From Korobacter sp963758505 (GTDB lineage: Bacteria; Acidobacteriota; Terriglobia; Terriglobales; Acidobacteriaceae): DNA of 64,000 nt. Below the pieces are notes generated by a model. It saw only the letters and a list, made by a program, of their open reading frames with translations. It was not told the origin of the DNA and made no database searches. The translations under genes and the position numbers were made by a program. Of the stretch, positions 1-7,448 are shown in pieces. The stretch is taken from NCBI GenBank assembly GCA_963758505.1, contig CAVWVJ010000001.1:1984001-2048000 (forward strand), in the 5' to 3' direction. Every line of letters starts with the position of its first letter. Position 1 is the first letter of the stretch.

Positions 1-1
1 G

Positions 2-124
2 GAGTGCGGCTACGCGCAGAATTGCGTGGAAGTGTGCCCCAAGGACATTCCTTTGACCCAGTCGATTTCGAGCGTCGGCGGACAGGTGATGAAGCAGGCG
101 ATCAAGGATTTGTTTACGCGGTAA
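2..124 (+). CDS. sdhB: Succinate dehydrogenase iron-sulfur subunit, 3' end (partial)
   Basis: Only the last 40 codons lie in the window; the gene starts upstream. The frame reads CGYAQNCVEVCPKDIPLTQSI and then a short basic tail. This matches the C-terminal cysteine cluster (C..C..CP.(D/E)IPL) that binds Fe-S centres in Bacillus-type (B-type) SdhB, where the sequence CGN.QNCV..CPK.IPL is typical. The protein transfers electrons from the flavoprotein SdhA to the membrane cytochrome b subunit. The stop is TAA at 122-124, followed closely by a strong terminator at 141-167, so this is probably the last gene of an sdhCAB operon. The assignment rests on a short fragment. Confidence 0.8.
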   Translation, partial: ECGYAQNCVEVCPKDIPLTQSISSVGGQVMKQAIKDLFTR

Positions 125-140
125 GCAGAGTTCGGATGGA

Positions 141-169
141 AGCCCCGCCGCGGCGGGGCTTTTGTTTTG
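141..169 (+). terminator. Rho-independent terminator after sdhB
   Basis: An 8-bp perfect GC stem (AGCCCCGC / GCGGGGCT) with a CGCG loop is followed by TTTGTTTTG. It sits 16 bp after the sdhB stop and reads correctly for plus-strand transcription. Confidence 0.9.
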
Positions 170-333
170 TATGTCGGAGAACAGCAGATTGCCATGTCGG
201 GCTAGCGCCCTCCCGCAATGACAACAAGAGAGAAGGATGCAGGTGAAACGGCGTTGCGGGCGCGGCTTTTTGTTTTGCTTGACCCCGGCGCTATCGCGTC
301 GGGCTTCAACCCCGAGCCGGCCTTTGGCCTTGT

Positions 334-400
334 CTTAGGTATGGTAGGGGTCCTTCGACTACGGACGCTTCGCGTCCTTCGCTCAGGATGACAGAACGGA
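334..400. repeat. REP-like element, copy 1
   Basis: A 67-bp unit beginning CTTAGGTATGGTAGGGG and ending GATGACAGAACGGA. It contains the perfect hairpin GGACGC-TTC-GCGTCC and the CCTTCG...CGCTCAGGATGACA pattern. It matches the copy at 449-515 at about 65 of 67 positions. The short length, internal dyad and intergenic location suggest a dispersed palindromic repeat rather than a gene. Confidence 0.85.
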
Positions 401-448
401 GAAAGGCCACGGGTGGCGCACCCTCGATTTTGGATCTCGACGGGAGAG

Positions 449-515
449 CTTAGGTACGGTAGGGGTCCTTCGACTACGGACGCTTTGCGTCCTTCGCTCA
501 GGATGACAGAACGGA
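449..515. repeat. REP-like element, copy 2
   Basis: Second direct copy of the 67-bp unit. It differs from copy 1 by a T/C change near the start and by CTTTG in place of CTTCG in the hairpin loop region (GGACGC-TTT-GCGTCC, stem kept). The unit-to-unit spacing is 115 bp. Confidence 0.85.
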
Positions 516-550
516 CGCTCAAGGTGACAGAGCACGCTGGACGCGCTGGA

Positions 551-589
551 AAAAGCCGGATCGAGTGGGGGAACTCGGATCCGGCTTTT
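551..589. terminator. Bidirectional terminator
   Basis: The arms AAAAGCCGGATC and GATCCGGCTTTT enclose a further GAGT/ACTC pairing and a purine-rich loop. A-tract and T-tract flanks make it work in both directions. It lies 17 bp beyond the stop of the minus-strand UPF0261 gene and probably ends that operon. Confidence 0.9.
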
Positions 590-605
590 CTGGTTCGGGG
601 CCTGG

Positions 606-1871
606 TTACACTGCGGCTACTGCGTGGGCGAGTTCCGAATGGACGGCCTTGCCCTTGATGAGCGCGAGCAGCACTTCAACCGTTTTGTCGACGAACTCGG
701 GATCGTTGATGTTGGCATCGATCTCAATGATCGGCACGTTGGCTTTTGCGAGCTTCTTGATGGTGTCGTAGCAGGCATGGTCGGCTTCCGGATCCCAGAA
801 GTCTCCACCCGGGCTGTCGAGCATCGAGACGCCTTTCAACGGCAGGAGGATGGCGACCTTGCCGTTGTGTTCGTTGGCGGCATTGGCGATCAGCTCACCC
901 ATCTTCTTGTTTTCCTCAACATTGGTACGCATGAGGGTGACATTGGGGTTCCACTTGTAGAGCTTGCGGCCGGTCTGATATTTCGGCGGCATGGTTTCGA
1001 CGCCCCAGAAGTTCGCCATATCGACGCAACCGGGAACGATGATGGTCGGAATTCCCTTCCGGGCCGCGGCTTTCAGACGGTCAGGGCCGGCGGACATCAC
1101 GCCACCGCAGACGTAGTCGGCGAGTTCGGTGGTGGTGAGGTCATAGCTGGCATTCACGAGACCGTCTTCGGTGAGGCTCTCGAGAACCTTGCCGCCGGTG
1201 CCGGTGGAGTGGAATACCAGGACCTCGTAGCCTTGCTTCTCGATCTGGCCCTTGGCACGATCGACGGCCTTGGTGGTGTTGCCGAACATGCTGGCGACGA
1301 CGAGGGGACGGGTCGCATCGATCTTTGGAGCCTTCTGCTTGACGGCGCCGGCGATGGCACCCGCAGCGTTGTTGTAGATCAGGCGGCTGATGCGGTTCAA
1401 TCCGGCCACATCCGTGATGGACGGGAACATGATGATGTCTTTCGTGCCGACATAGGCAGAGACATCTTCGCTGGCAACCGTGCTCACCATCAGCTTGGGG
1501 AAGCCGACGGGCAGAGCGCGCATGGCAGCGGTGGCGATGGAGGTGCCGCCGCTTCCGGCCATGCCCAGGATGCCGTGAATCTTGCCTTCGTCATAAAGCT
1601 TGCGGACGATTTTGATGAGGCCCTTGGTTTGCGTTTCCATGCAGAAATCCTTCTTCTGCTCGGCGCGCATGGTTTTGATGTCGGAGCCGCCGGCCTTGGC
1701 GACTTCGCTGTTGGGGACATCGGGCTTGATGCCGGTGGGCTCGCCGAGCACGCCGAAATCGACGACGAGGGTCTTCAATTCCTGTTGCTCGATGAGGTGT
1801 TTCACATGGGCGAAATCCTCGCCCTTGGTATCCATGGCGCCTACAAGTAAGACTGTTTTATTCATGATCAA
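606..1871 (-). CDS. UPF0261 / Tm-1-like ATP-binding domain protein
   Basis: A 421-residue cytoplasmic protein of the UPF0261 family, the bacterial counterpart of the N-terminal half of the tomato virus-resistance protein Tm-1. The N-terminus VLLVGAMDTKGEDFAHVK has the family's D-T-K-G-E signature. A glycine-rich segment GMAGSGGTSIAT around residue 105 and HSTGTGGK around residue 225 match the known nucleotide-binding regions of Tm-1. The length is typical. The biochemical role of the bacterial proteins is unproven. It is the last gene of a three-gene minus-strand cluster with a ComB-like phosphatase (33 bp upstream) and a PEP-hydrolase-family TIM barrel, which corresponds to the other half of Tm-1. 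Confidence 0.9.
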   Translation of the reverse strand: MIMNKTVLLVGAMDTKGEDFAHVKHLIEQQELKTLVVDFGVLGEPTGIKPDVPNSEVAKAGGSDIKTMRAEQKKDFCMETQTKGLIKIVRKLYDEGKIHGILGMAGSGGTSIATAAMRALPVGFPKLMVSTVASEDVSAYVGTKDIIMFPSITDVAGLNRISRLIYNNAAGAIAGAVKQKAPKIDATRPLVVASMFGNTTKAVDRAKGQIEKQGYEVLVFHSTGTGGKVLESLTEDGLVNASYDLTTTELADYVCGGVMSAGPDRLKAAARKGIPTIIVPGCVDMANFWGVETMPPKYQTGRKLYKWNPNVTLMRTNVEENKKMGELIANAANEHNGKVAILLPLKGVSMLDSPGGDFWDPEADHACYDTIKKLAKANVPIIEIDANINDPEFVDKTVEVLLALIKGKAVHSELAHAVAAV

Positions 1872-1904
1872 TCCTCTCTTCGAACGCGGTCACTGGTACT
1901 GGGG

Positions 1905-2744
1905 TTACGAATGCATAAGCTTTTCGGCTTCGACGGGCGCCAGGCAGTCGCCGTTGGCGGAAGCCGTCATCACGAGGTGATTGCCTTGGAGACTTGCCTC
2001 CGGCACGCAGGAATAAATGTCGCGACGGGCGCAAAACAAGATCTCTTCCTGGAGTCCGAGGCCGGCCATGACAATGCCACTCTCGCTGGCGCGGAACGCG
2101 TCTTCCACGTGGAGAGCACGGCGCACGGCGAGGGCGATGCGGGCGGCATCCCGCAACTCGGCGTACGGCAGGAGCAGTTGCAGGCGCTCGACCAGCGCAC
2201 CGGCGAAGTAGGTGTCATCGAGGATGGGCAAGGTGCTGCGGCCGGCGCAGGCAATCACGATGCCGTCTTCGTCCGCGCTGGGGATGCCGTCGGAAACGTC
2301 TTCTTCGAGTGCCGGACCGGGGACTGCCGGACGCTTTAGCAAGGTGACGGCGCGCTCGGCGCAGGCGGTCAAATTGAGAAAGCTGCCGGCGATGACGGCG
2401 CCGCCGAGCGACATGAGGAGCTTCACCAGCTTGGTGCCGTTGGAGGTGCTGTGCACGCCGCTGCGGCCTTTGAGCCGATCTTTGGCGCGCAGGAGCGCCA
2501 TGGGAGAGTTATCGAAGTCGAAGCCATCGATGGGCCGGGCAAATTCTTCGCCCATCGCCAGCAGATGGAGGTCTCGCTGCAAGGTGCGAGCCTCTTCGAC
2601 ATCGGCGGTCATGTACAGCTTCTCTCCACCTTCGGCGAGGAAGGTGGTCATGACCGAGGTCGCGCGCAGGACATCGACCGCGATCCAGACCTTCGGTCTC
2701 TTCTTTGTGGCGGAAAAATGATCCAGAGCTACATCGATCCACAT
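1905..2744 (-). CDS. 2-phosphosulfolactate phosphatase-like protein (ComB family)
   Basis: A 279-residue protein of the ComB family. The start MWIDVALDHF followed by VWIAVDVLRATSVMTTFLAEG is the family's Mg-binding N-terminal signature (D.LRATS). HSTSNGTKLV and AGSFLN match the conserved phosphate-site segments. ComB hydrolyses 2-phosphosulfolactate in coenzyme M synthesis in methanogens. Most bacteria with homologues do not make coenzyme M, so the substrate here is uncertain. The frame is open for another 77 codons upstream, but that extension is Ser/Pro/Arg-rich and does not look like ComB. I place the start at the ATG 70 bp after the TIM-barrel gene. The gene sits between the two Tm-1-like genes. 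Confidence 0.8.
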   Translation of the reverse strand: MWIDVALDHFSATKKRPKVWIAVDVLRATSVMTTFLAEGGEKLYMTADVEEARTLQRDLHLLAMGEEFARPIDGFDFDNSPMALLRAKDRLKGRSGVHSTSNGTKLVKLLMSLGGAVIAGSFLNLTACAERAVTLLKRPAVPGPALEEDVSDGIPSADEDGIVIACAGRSTLPILDDTYFAGALVERLQLLLPYAELRDAARIALAVRRALHVEDAFRASESGIVMAGLGLQEEILFCARRDIYSCVPEASLQGNHLVMTASANGDCLAPVEAEKLMHS

Positions 2745-2814
2745 GAGGGATACCCAGATACAGAGGTGGCTCTCCGCCTTCCGCGATGGCGGCGGGAAGC
2801 GGAGAGCGAGGGGT

Positions 2815-3654
2815 TTAGTGAGCAACCAGGACGTTCTTGAATGCCTGGACCTGCTCCTTGATGGCGCGCTCGGTTGGCAGACGCTCGACGCTGGAGGCTC
2901 CGAAGAATCCGGCGACGCCGGGCATCTTGGAGAGCGCTTCGGCAACGTTGTCAGGCTCGTCAAACGGGCCGCCATGGCAGATCACGATGATGTCGTTCCG
3001 CACCTTCTTGGCAGCATGCATGATGGACATCACGCGGTCGCAGGCGTCCTTCAGTTTCAGGGCAACACCGGCGCCGATGGATCCGGCGGTGGTGAGACCG
3101 ACGTGCGCGACGATCATGTCAGCGCCGGCATGAACCATGTCGACCGCCTGTTTCTCGTCGAACACATACGGAGAGCAGAACAGATCCATTTCACTGGCGA
3201 TCTTGATCCACTCCACTTCCTTGTCATAGCCCATGCCGGTGGCTTCAATGTTCTTGCGGAAGTCGCCATCGATGAGGCCGACGGTCGGGAAGTTCTGCAC
3301 GCCACTGAATTGATTGCGTTTTACTTCTTCCAGGAAGACATCGGGAACCTTGAAAGGATCGGTGCCGTTGATGCCAGCCAGAACCGGCGTGTGTTTCACG
3401 ACGGGGATGACTTCATGACCCATCTCGAGCACGATGGCGTTCGCATCGCCATACGCCAACAGGCCCGCCAAAGAGCCGCGGCCTGCCATGCGGTAACGGC
3501 CTGAGTTGTAAATGATAAGCAGGTCGATACCGCCTGCTTCGGCCATCTTGGCGGAAATTCCGGTACCTGCGCCGCCGCCGATAATCGGCTCGCCGGCCTT
3601 GATCTTCGCGCGGAACTTCTTAAGCATCTCTTCTCTTGGTACAGCCTTACGCAT
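2815..3654 (-). CDS. PEP-hydrolase-family TIM-barrel protein
   Basis: A 279-residue protein of the phosphoenolpyruvate hydrolase-like TIM-barrel family (PF09370), homologous to the C-terminal half of tomato Tm-1. Visible family segments are GGGAGTGISAK near residue 30, GGIDLLIIYNSGRYRMAG, PVLAGINGTDPF, FSGVQNFPTVGLIDG and CHGGPFDEP. A phosphoenolpyruvate-related role is suggested by the family name only. I prefer the inner ATG (MRKAVPREEM), which has AAGGGGG about 8 bases upstream. The outer ATG at 3672 has no ribosome-binding site. It is the first gene of the three-gene cluster, preceded by a 355-bp region likely to hold the promoter. Confidence 0.85.
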   Translation of the reverse strand: MRKAVPREEMLKKFRAKIKAGEPIIGGGAGTGISAKMAEAGGIDLLIIYNSGRYRMAGRGSLAGLLAYGDANAIVLEMGHEVIPVVKHTPVLAGINGTDPFKVPDVFLEEVKRNQFSGVQNFPTVGLIDGDFRKNIEATGMGYDKEVEWIKIASEMDLFCSPYVFDEKQAVDMVHAGADMIVAHVGLTTAGSIGAGVALKLKDACDRVMSIMHAAKKVRNDIIVICHGGPFDEPDNVAEALSKMPGVAGFFGASSVERLPTERAIKEQVQAFKNVLVAH

Positions 3655-4009
3655 TTTGCATACCCCCTTCATGATTTGCTGCGGATCCGCAGCGGGAACT
3701 TCGGTATGAACTCTGACAGCGGAGGAACATTGATTTGCAGTCCGGAACTCGGGGGAGAACTTGCTCTCGGTTGAGAACCAGAACCACGCGGAGAATAGTC
3801 CCGGAAGAAAAGGTTTTCAGTGACAGCAGGGCCGCGGAGAAAATTATTGCGAGTAGCTGGAAGGGATTTCGAGGTTATAGGCGGCCCAGATTCATTGAAA
3901 GGTGCGGAAACACTGGGTATTGAACATCTCTAGAAGATTCGAATGTGCGAGAGATTGCCGAACATTCGCGTCTCGAATTGGGAATACGATGGGGTTGAAG
4001 GGGAGCGGA
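3655..4009. other. Intergenic region, presumed promoter of the Tm-1-like cluster
   Basis: 355 bp between the end of galT and the start of the TIM-barrel gene, both on the minus strand. No protein gene, strong terminator or conserved RNA is evident. It is less GC-rich than its neighbours and must hold the promoter of the 3654-606 cluster, but I cannot assign the -35/-10 boxes with confidence. Confidence 0.5.
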
Positions 4010-5056
4010 TTAGGTCTTATCGAGATAGTGAATTTCGCTGAGCGCGCGCAACTGGGCGGCCGCGGATTCGGGGGTGATATCCCGTTGCGGCGAAGCGAGC
4101 ATTTCGTAGCCCACCATGAATTTCTTGATGGTCGCAGAGCGCAACAGGGGCGGATAAAAGTGCGCGTGCAGATGCCATTCGGGGTGGGGAGCATGGTCGG
4201 TGGGCGCCTGATGGAAACCCATCGAATAGGGGAACGAGGTTTCGAAGAGATTGTCGTATCGGGTGGTGACGCGTTTCAGGATGTCGGCAAGGGCCTGGCG
4301 TTCGGGGCCGTTGAGCTCGGCGAGATCGCGGACGTGGCGCTTCGACAGTACGAGTAGTTCATAGGGCCAGATTGCCCAGAAGGGTACGAGCGCGACGAAG
4401 CCATCGTTCTCGCAAACGATGCGCGTGGAGGCTTTAGTCTCCAGAGCGAGAACATCGCAAAGCAAGCACGCGTTTCTCTCCTGCCAATAACGTGACTGGC
4501 TGAGCTGTTCCTTGTGCGGCTCATTGGGAATGGTCGCGTTGGCCCAGATCTGGCCATGGGGATGTGGGTTGCTGGCGCCCATGATTTCGCCGCGGTTCTC
4601 GAAGATCTGAACGTAATTAATCCCCGGCTGCGATCCGAATTCGCGGTATTGCTCGGCCCATAGATCGACCACGGCGCGAATCGCGTCCGGTTCCATGCGT
4701 GAGAGGGTGAGGTCGTGGCGGGGCGAGAAACAAAGGACGCGGCAGGTACCGGGTTCGCTTTCTGCCACCAGTAGGTTCGATTGGTTTTCGTGGAACTCGG
4801 CGCCGTGTGCTTCGAGGGCCGCGAAATCATTGGTGAAGACGAAGGTCGAGGTGTACTGCGGATTGCGGGCGCCGCCGGCGCGGGCGTTTCCGGGACAGAG
4901 ATAGCAGGTGGGGTCGTAGGCGATAGCGGCGGAAGGCGGGGCTTTCTCGACCCGGCCCTGCCACGGGCGCCGGGTGCGCTGCGGCGAGACGAGGATCCAT
5001 TCGCCGGTAAGCGGATTGAGGCGCCGGTGGGGCGTGTTGTTCATCGCGTCGATCAT
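4010..5056 (-). CDS. galT: Galactose-1-phosphate uridylyltransferase
   Basis: A 348-residue GalT. It exchanges UMP between UDP-glucose and galactose-1-phosphate in the Leloir pathway. The N-terminus RRLNPLTGEWILVSPQR, the zinc-site CYLCPGN, the catalytic NPHPHGQ (nucleophilic histidine) and the C-terminal HLHAHFYPP are all present. The start is fixed by an ATGA overlap: the ATG at 5056-5054 shares bases with the galE stop. The longer frame to 5101 would run into galE. It is the last gene of the symporter-orf-galK-galE-galT operon. Confidence 0.96.
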   Translation of the reverse strand: MIDAMNNTPHRRLNPLTGEWILVSPQRTRRPWQGRVEKAPPSAAIAYDPTCYLCPGNARAGGARNPQYTSTFVFTNDFAALEAHGAEFHENQSNLLVAESEPGTCRVLCFSPRHDLTLSRMEPDAIRAVVDLWAEQYREFGSQPGINYVQIFENRGEIMGASNPHPHGQIWANATIPNEPHKEQLSQSRYWQERNACLLCDVLALETKASTRIVCENDGFVALVPFWAIWPYELLVLSKRHVRDLAELNGPERQALADILKRVTTRYDNLFETSFPYSMGFHQAPTDHAPHPEWHLHAHFYPPLLRSATIKKFMVGYEMLASPQRDITPESAAAQLRALSEIHYLDKT

Positions 5057-6048
5057 TTCGTTTGCGCGTAGCCGTTGGGGTGGGCGCATCGCCATCGCCA
5101 TGCGCTCTCGAGGATTTCCTTCAGTTCAGTGTGCTTCGGACGCCAAGCTAATTCCTGGCGGATCTTTTGCGAACTGGCAACCAGCGTTGCCGGATCGCCG
5201 GCGCGGCGCGGTGCTTCTTTCACCGGGATCTTCTTTCCGGTGACTTCGGCGGCAGCGGCAATGACTTCGCGCACGCTGAATCCGCGGCCATTGCCGAGGT
5301 TGTAGATCAGCTTTTCAGGCTTGTCGTCTTTTCCGAGGCGGTCGAAGGCGAGCAGGTGTGCGGCGGCGAGGTCAGTGACATGAATGTAGTCGCGAACGCA
5401 ACTGCCATCGACGGTGGGATAGTCGGTGCCAAAGATTGAAATCGATTCGCGCTTCCCTGCTGCCGCGTCGAGCACGAGAGGGATAAGGTGGGTCTCCGGG
5501 TTGTGCGCCTCGCCGAGTTGTTCGGTTGCCCCGGCGGCGTTGAAGTAACGCAGGCTTGCATAGCGCAGGCCGTGGATGCGATGAAACCATTCCAGCATGC
5601 GCTCGACGAGGAGCTTCGATTCGCCGTAGGGGTTGGTGGGCCGCAGCGGATCGGATTCTTCGATGGGGGTGCGTTCGGGATCGCCATAGAGCGCCGCCGT
5701 CGAGGAGAAGACCACGCGCGGGATGTGATGTTCGAGGACCAGTTCGAGCAGCGTAAGAGTATTAGCGGTGTTGTTACGGAAGAACTTCTCGGGAACGATC
5801 ATCGACTCGCCGGCCTCGATGGAAGCAGCGAAGTGCATGATGCCGTCGAAGTGACCTGCTTGCAGGACTGCAGCGAGGGTGGTGCGATCGGCGAGGTCGC
5901 CGACCACGAGTTGCGCGCCAGGAGAGAGGGCCTCCCGGTGGCCCTTGGAAAGGTTGTCGTACGCCACCACGCTGTGGCCGGCCTGGAGCAATGCGTCGGT
6001 GACCACGCTGCCGATGTAGCCTGCACCTCCGGTGACAAGGACCTTCAA
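5053..6048 (-). CDS. galE: UDP-glucose 4-epimerase
   Basis: A 331-residue short-chain dehydrogenase-type epimerase interconverting UDP-galactose and UDP-glucose with bound NAD. The Rossmann motif GGAGYIG is at residues 7-13, FSSTAALYGDP carries the catalytic Ser/Thr region, and NPYGESK is the YxxxK active site. VRDYIHVTDLA is a further GalE signature. The start codon is TTG at 6048-6046. It overlaps the galK stop as TTGA and is preceded by AAGGTG. Four-base overlaps on both sides indicate translational coupling with galK and galT. Confidence 0.96.
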   Translation of the reverse strand: MKVLVTGGAGYIGSVVTDALLQAGHSVVAYDNLSKGHREALSPGAQLVVGDLADRTTLAAVLQAGHFDGIMHFAASIEAGESMIVPEKFFRNNTANTLTLLELVLEHHIPRVVFSSTAALYGDPERTPIEESDPLRPTNPYGESKLLVERMLEWFHRIHGLRYASLRYFNAAGATEQLGEAHNPETHLIPLVLDAAAGKRESISIFGTDYPTVDGSCVRDYIHVTDLAAAHLLAFDRLGKDDKPEKLIYNLGNGRGFSVREVIAAAAEVTGKKIPVKEAPRRAGDPATLVASSQKIRQELAWRPKHTELKEILESAWRWRCAHPNGYAQTK

Positions 6049-7235
6049 CGCGCACCTTCGACTTTCACTTGTTCCGCGCCTTCGGCAGGCGAGCAGACGA
6101 AGACATCCGGCCTGCGGCCGTTCTCACGTGCATACCTATCCGCCACGTGCGCTTGAAAATGATCCACGGCCTCGGCCTCTACCAAGTTGACGGTACACCC
6201 GCCAAAGCCGCCGCCGGTCATGCGCGCACCGATTACGCCGTCGGCTTCGGCGGCGATACTCACGAGCGAATCAAGCTCGCGGCAACTTACCTCGTAATCA
6301 TCCCGTAAGCTTTCATGCGAGGCGTACATGAGCTCTCCGAAGGCCGGTAACCTGTGCTCGCGAAGGGCCTCGGCGGCAGCGAGGACGCGCTGGTTCTCGG
6401 TCACCACGTGCTTCGCCCGGCGATAGATAATCTCCGGGAGAGACTTCTTCGAAGCCTCGAGCATCTCCGGAGTAACATCGCGCAGAGCATGCACGGCAGA
6501 GTATTGTTGGCGGATGATTTTCACGGCCTCGGCACATTCCGCACGGCGAACGTTGTACTCGCCAGCGGCAAGATCGTGCTTGACCATAGAGTTGCAGATC
6601 ACGAGTCGCACCTGTTCGGGAATCGGCAATAAAGAATAGTCCAGCGAGCGGCAATCGAGAAGGAGCGCATTCCCCGCGTGCCCGAAGCCGGCAATGAACT
6701 GATCCATGATGCCGCACATCGCGCCGGTGTACTGGTTTTCCGCTTTTTGGGCGAGCTTCACCAGCTCGAGTCGTGGAAGCTGGAGCGCTGCAATTCCGAG
6801 GAGCGCCAAGGCAGTTGAAAGTTCGAGTGCGGCGGAGGAGCTCAGTCCGGCGCCGAGTGGGACTTCGCTGTCAATCAGCAGGTTCGCGCCGCGCAGCTTG
6901 AGGCCGGCAGATTGCAGGACGGCCGCGATGCCGCGGACATAGTCGCTCCAGTGGCCGCGGGGAGCGCCCTCAAGGTTCTCCAGGGAAAGAGCACACTCCT
7001 CGTCATACTGTTTGGAACGGACGTGGAGAGTGTTGCCGGTACGTGGGGAAGCTGCAACCCAGGTGGAGAAATCGATGGCTGCCGGCATGACGAAACCATC
7101 GTTGTAATCGGTATGCTCGCCGATCAGATTCACCCGGCCGGGAGCGCGAAAGAGCATCGGGGTCGCGCGGTAGAGTTGCTGGAAGGCCTCGGACAGGGCC
7201 TCTCCCTTTGCGATGGACGAACTCGCCGGCGTCAC
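6045..7235 (-). CDS. galK: Galactokinase
   Basis: A 396-residue GHMP-superfamily kinase that phosphorylates galactose at C1 using ATP. The galactokinase signature GRVNLIGEHTDYNDG lies near the N-terminus, the ATP-binding loop GAGLSSSAALE around residue 120, and the C-terminal GHMP motif TGGGFGGCTV around residue 350. I choose the GTG at 7235-7233, which overlaps the stop of the small upstream gene (GTGA). The frame remains open further upstream, but that part lies inside the neighbouring gene. The 3' end overlaps galE. Confidence 0.95.
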   Translation of the reverse strand: MTPASSSIAKGEALSEAFQQLYRATPMLFRAPGRVNLIGEHTDYNDGFVMPAAIDFSTWVAASPRTGNTLHVRSKQYDEECALSLENLEGAPRGHWSDYVRGIAAVLQSAGLKLRGANLLIDSEVPLGAGLSSSAALELSTALALLGIAALQLPRLELVKLAQKAENQYTGAMCGIMDQFIAGFGHAGNALLLDCRSLDYSLLPIPEQVRLVICNSMVKHDLAAGEYNVRRAECAEAVKIIRQQYSAVHALRDVTPEMLEASKKSLPEIIYRRAKHVVTENQRVLAAAEALREHRLPAFGELMYASHESLRDDYEVSCRELDSLVSIAAEADGVIGARMTGGGFGGCTVNLVEAEAVDHFQAHVADRYARENGRRPDVFVCSPAEGAEQVKVEGAR

Positions 7236-7441
7236 TTGGGAGTTCCTCGGCGCATGCCACGAAAGCCGAGCACCAGCATCCCCAGGCCGAACACCAACAG
7301 AACGACGCCCCAATCGAGATTCACGTTGTAGCCGAGCGAGCGCTGGTAGATGTCCTTGCCGCCAAACGCTCCGAAGCCAGCCAGCAGGATGCCGATGAGG
7401 CTGAACAGCAGACCGATTGGCAGTCGAATGTCTAATCCCAT
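7232..7441 (-). CDS. Small two-helix membrane protein
   Basis: A 69-residue protein with two hydrophobic segments, at about residues 8-27 and 43-60, joined by a short polar loop (KDIYQRSLGYNVN), and a basic C-terminus. It resembles DUF3185-type small membrane proteins, but that match is tentative. It lies 7 bp after the SSS symporter and overlaps galK by four bases, so it is embedded in the galactose operon. Its position next to the transporter suggests an accessory or stabilising role for the symporter. That is inference. Confidence 0.75.
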   Translation of the reverse strand: MGLDIRLPIGLLFSLIGILLAGFGAFGGKDIYQRSLGYNVNLDWGVVLLVFGLGMLVLGFRGMRRGTPK

Positions 7442-7448
7442 AGTTGCG

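Larger units (their letters stand above)
125..605. other. Intergenic region between convergent genes, with repeats and terminators
   Basis: This 481-bp stretch separates sdhB (plus) from the UPF0261 gene (minus). I see no convincing protein gene in it; the short frames have atypical composition and no recognisable product. It holds the sdhB terminator, two copies of a 67-bp REP-like element and a bidirectional terminator at its right edge. Confidence 0.8.

Noticed and set aside
624..1850. 408-codon open frame on the plus strand
   Set aside because: It is antisense to the UPF0261 gene, shows His/Asp/Gly-rich composition typical of GC-rich shadow frames, and matches no family.
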